Source of the DNA: Acidobacteriaceae bacterium | GTDB taxonomy: Bacteria; Acidobacteriota; Terriglobia; Terriglobales; Acidobacteriaceae | Length of the DNA stretch: 5,604 nt | Assembly: GCA_003140785.1 (NCBI GenBank) | Contig: PLKY01000316.1 | Span: 1-5,604 of the forward strand | Direction: 5' to 3' | Shown: positions 4,159 through 5,604 of the stretch, piece after piece | Numbering within the stretch: the first letter of the stretch is position 1 | Layout of the letters: each line of letters starts with the position of its first letter | The notes under the pieces: model-generated | Seen by the model: only the letters and a program-made list of their open reading frames with translations | What the model was told of the DNA's origin: nothing | Database searches by the model: none | Program-made: the position numbers and the translations under genes

Positions 4159-5604
4159 AGCCTTGGGTCTTATCGGTTTGAGCGTTTCCGATTTCAGAAT
4201 TTTGCCGCCCTCCTGCAACACATACAGCCGATTCGCATCGAGGTTTCGGAATTGATCAATCTGTCCGCTCAACCAACGGACCTCGACCAGGTCAACATGC
4301 TTTGCCTGATCGAGCCCAAAGTGGAGGCGTAGATCGTTCTGCGAAAAGTAACTGCCTCCGCTGCGAAGCTCGTCCATCTGCACCAGTGGTCTTTGCCCAT
4401 CCGGTGAAGTGGTAGCAGTGACCGTAACTCTGCTCCCGATACCAGACCGGTTGGACTTTGTTCCTACCAGCTTGACCTTGATCCAATTGCGGTCGAGCGT
4501 CGAATCGCAACGTAATAGTTGCGGCGGTGCATTAATGCAATTGACTACAACATCGATATCGCCATCATTGTCATAGTCACCAAATGCGCAGCCGCGCGCC
4601 GGAGCCTTCTCGAGGATACCCGGACCGCCCTTTTCAGTGACCTCTTCAAATCTGCCATTCCGCAAGTTGCGATAGAGATACTTATGCTCGGCGTACTTCA
4701 GATCGGTCTTCGAGTTATCCACTTCCGGATAGACATGGCCATTCGACATGAGGATGTCAGGCCAGCCGTCATTATCCATGTCAAAGAAACCTACGCCCCA
4801 CCCCAGAAGACGCGTATTAACGCCCAAACCGCTGGGATAGGTCCGGTCTTCGAAGTTTCCGTCTCCGATATTCGTATAGAGCGAGTCAGTGTCCCCGGCA
4901 AAGTTCGTCTTCACCACATCGAACTTTCCATCTCGATCATAGTCTCCAATTGAAACTCCCATTCCCGCTTGCGGCTTGGCTTCCGCGGAGAGCGCTGCAC
5001 CCGCCTCGATTGCAATATCGCGAAAGGTTCCGTCCTTTTGATTTTGATAGAGCGTGGCGGGCGCGGAATCATTGGCCACATAGATATCTGGCCATCCGTC
5101 ATCATCAAGATCTGAAGCCGCGACACTCAGCCCATAGGTACCGATAGCTGTCCACATGCCAGACTTCTGGCTCACATCCTCGAAGGTGCCGTCGCCCTGG
5201 TTGTGATACAGAATATTCTTTCCTCCAGGCAATCCCGGTGGTCCGCAGGCAACGAGAATTCCCTTGTACGTGCAAGGACCATCCTCAGGCAAAGGGGCAG
5301 TCTTCAGATCGAAGTCAACATAGTTAGCGACGAATAGATCCAGATGGCCGTCCCGGTCGTAGTCGACAAACGTGCAGCCGGTATTCCAGCGTATCTTGGG
5401 ACCCGGCTGAATCAACCCCGCTTGCGTTGTAACGTCGGTGAACGTGCCATCGCCGTTGTTACGGAAGAGGACATTCTGGCCGTAATAAGTGACAAACAGG
5501 TCGTCAATGCCATCGTTGTTGTAGTCGCCAACACAGCAAGCCTGTCCCCAGCCAGTTTTGTGCTCTAACCCGGAACCCAGAGATACGTCGGTAAATGTGC
5601 CGTC
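4156..5604 (-). CDS. FG-GAP/VCBS repeat protein with C-terminal ASPIC/UnbV domain (CRTAC1 family), 5' end missing
   Basis: The frame is open to the right edge; 482 residues are visible and the N-terminus, with any signal peptide, is outside. Six Ca2+-type loops D-x-[DN]-x-D-G-x-x-D can be read at partial-protein residues 27-35, 81-89, 165-173, 221-229, 275-283 and 343-351. Most are followed by 'LYxNxGDGTFxDV'-like blade ends, as in an integrin-type beta-propeller. A CxPPGLPGG insert (about 111-128) is typical of the CRTAC1 group. Residues about 387-461 match ASPIC/UnbV: RSGIGSRVTV, QMDELRSGGSYFSQND, LHFGLD and VEVRWLSGQIDQF. Such proteins are exported or surface-exposed and bind Ca2+ or partners; no catalytic activity is assumed. 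The gene ends with TAG 8 bases before the small secreted protein, suggesting an operon. An internal TTG at 5415 is not the start, because the repeats continue through it. Confidence 0.93.
   Translation of the reverse strand, partial: DGTFTDVSLGSGLEHKTGWGQACCVGDYNNDGIDDLFVTYYGQNVLFRNNGDGTFTDVTTQAGLIQPGPKIRWNTGCTFVDYDRDGHLDLFVANYVDFDLKTAPLPEDGPCTYKGILVACGPPGLPGGKNILYHNQGDGTFEDVSQKSGMWTAIGTYGLSVAASDLDDDGWPDIYVANDSAPATLYQNQKDGTFRDIAIEAGAALSAEAKPQAGMGVSIGDYDRDGKFDVVKTNFAGDTDSLYTNIGDGNFEDRTYPSGLGVNTRLLGWGVGFFDMDNDGWPDILMSNGHVYPEVDNSKTDLKYAEHKYLYRNLRNGRFEEVTEKGGPGILEKAPARGCAFGDYDNDGDIDVVVNCINAPPQLLRCDSTLDRNWIKVKLVGTKSNRSGIGSRVTVTATTSPDGQRPLVQMDELRSGGSYFSQNDLRLHFGLDQAKHVDLVEVRWLSGQIDQFRNLDANRLYVLQEGGKILKSETLKPIRPKA

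Noticed and set aside
4519..4953. Plus-strand 144-codon frame
   Set aside because: It is antisense to the FG-GAP repeats; the repeated Asp/Gly codons on the true strand produce repeated Val/Ile patterns on the other.
5413..5604. Start of the FG-GAP gene at the internal TTG (5415)
   Set aside because: The upstream codons continue the same repeat pattern (GDYNNDGIDDLF, then RNNGDGTFTDV) without a stop to the window edge, so the gene begins outside.

Overview
The window is bacterial, GC-rich (roughly 55-60% by eye) and compactly coded. The mix of genes suggests soil-type Acidobacteriota (Terriglobia-like). It holds a CRTAC1-type FG-GAP/ASPIC surface protein, a membrane-anchored class C serine hydrolase, and a short Cys/His protein of the CxnC...CxxH 'CQSPAMRG..FCYFH' type. 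It also holds a small 'PACG.PGDYECP ... GYFID' protein. The phylum call rests on remembered family distribution and was not tested. No rRNA, tRNA, CRISPR array or insertion sequence was seen.

Layout, left to right. Positions 1-398 contain no convincing gene; open frames run off the left edge on both strands, and a Shine-Dalgarno site sits at the right end. At 399-788 (+) is the small Cys/His protein. It converges, across a 40-base gap holding two small dyads, on a serine hydrolase at 829-2730 (-). The hydrolase frame is intact over about 633 codons except for one in-frame TGA at 1966-1968, where the family would be expected to carry Trp. This separates the signal peptide and SxxK/YxN catalytic motifs from the HxG motif and the four-helix membrane tail. 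The segment 2731-3097 contains a doubtful small ORF with a good Shine-Dalgarno site, then two tandem dyads. At 3098-3379 (+) is a 93-residue conserved-looking small protein. The stretch 3380-3664 has no supported gene. On the minus strand, 5604-4156 encodes an FG-GAP/VCBS repeat protein whose N-terminus lies beyond the right edge. It is followed after 8 bases by a secreted four-cysteine 160-residue protein (4147-3665), whose stop codon lies in the loop of a strong hairpin.

The only clear functional unit is the minus-strand pair at the right: a Ca2+-loop beta-propeller surface protein with a small exported partner, probably co-transcribed. The best candidate for something unusual is the TGA inside the serine hydrolase: a fresh nonsense mutation, an assembly error, or readthrough. 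No clearly novel multi-gene system was found.
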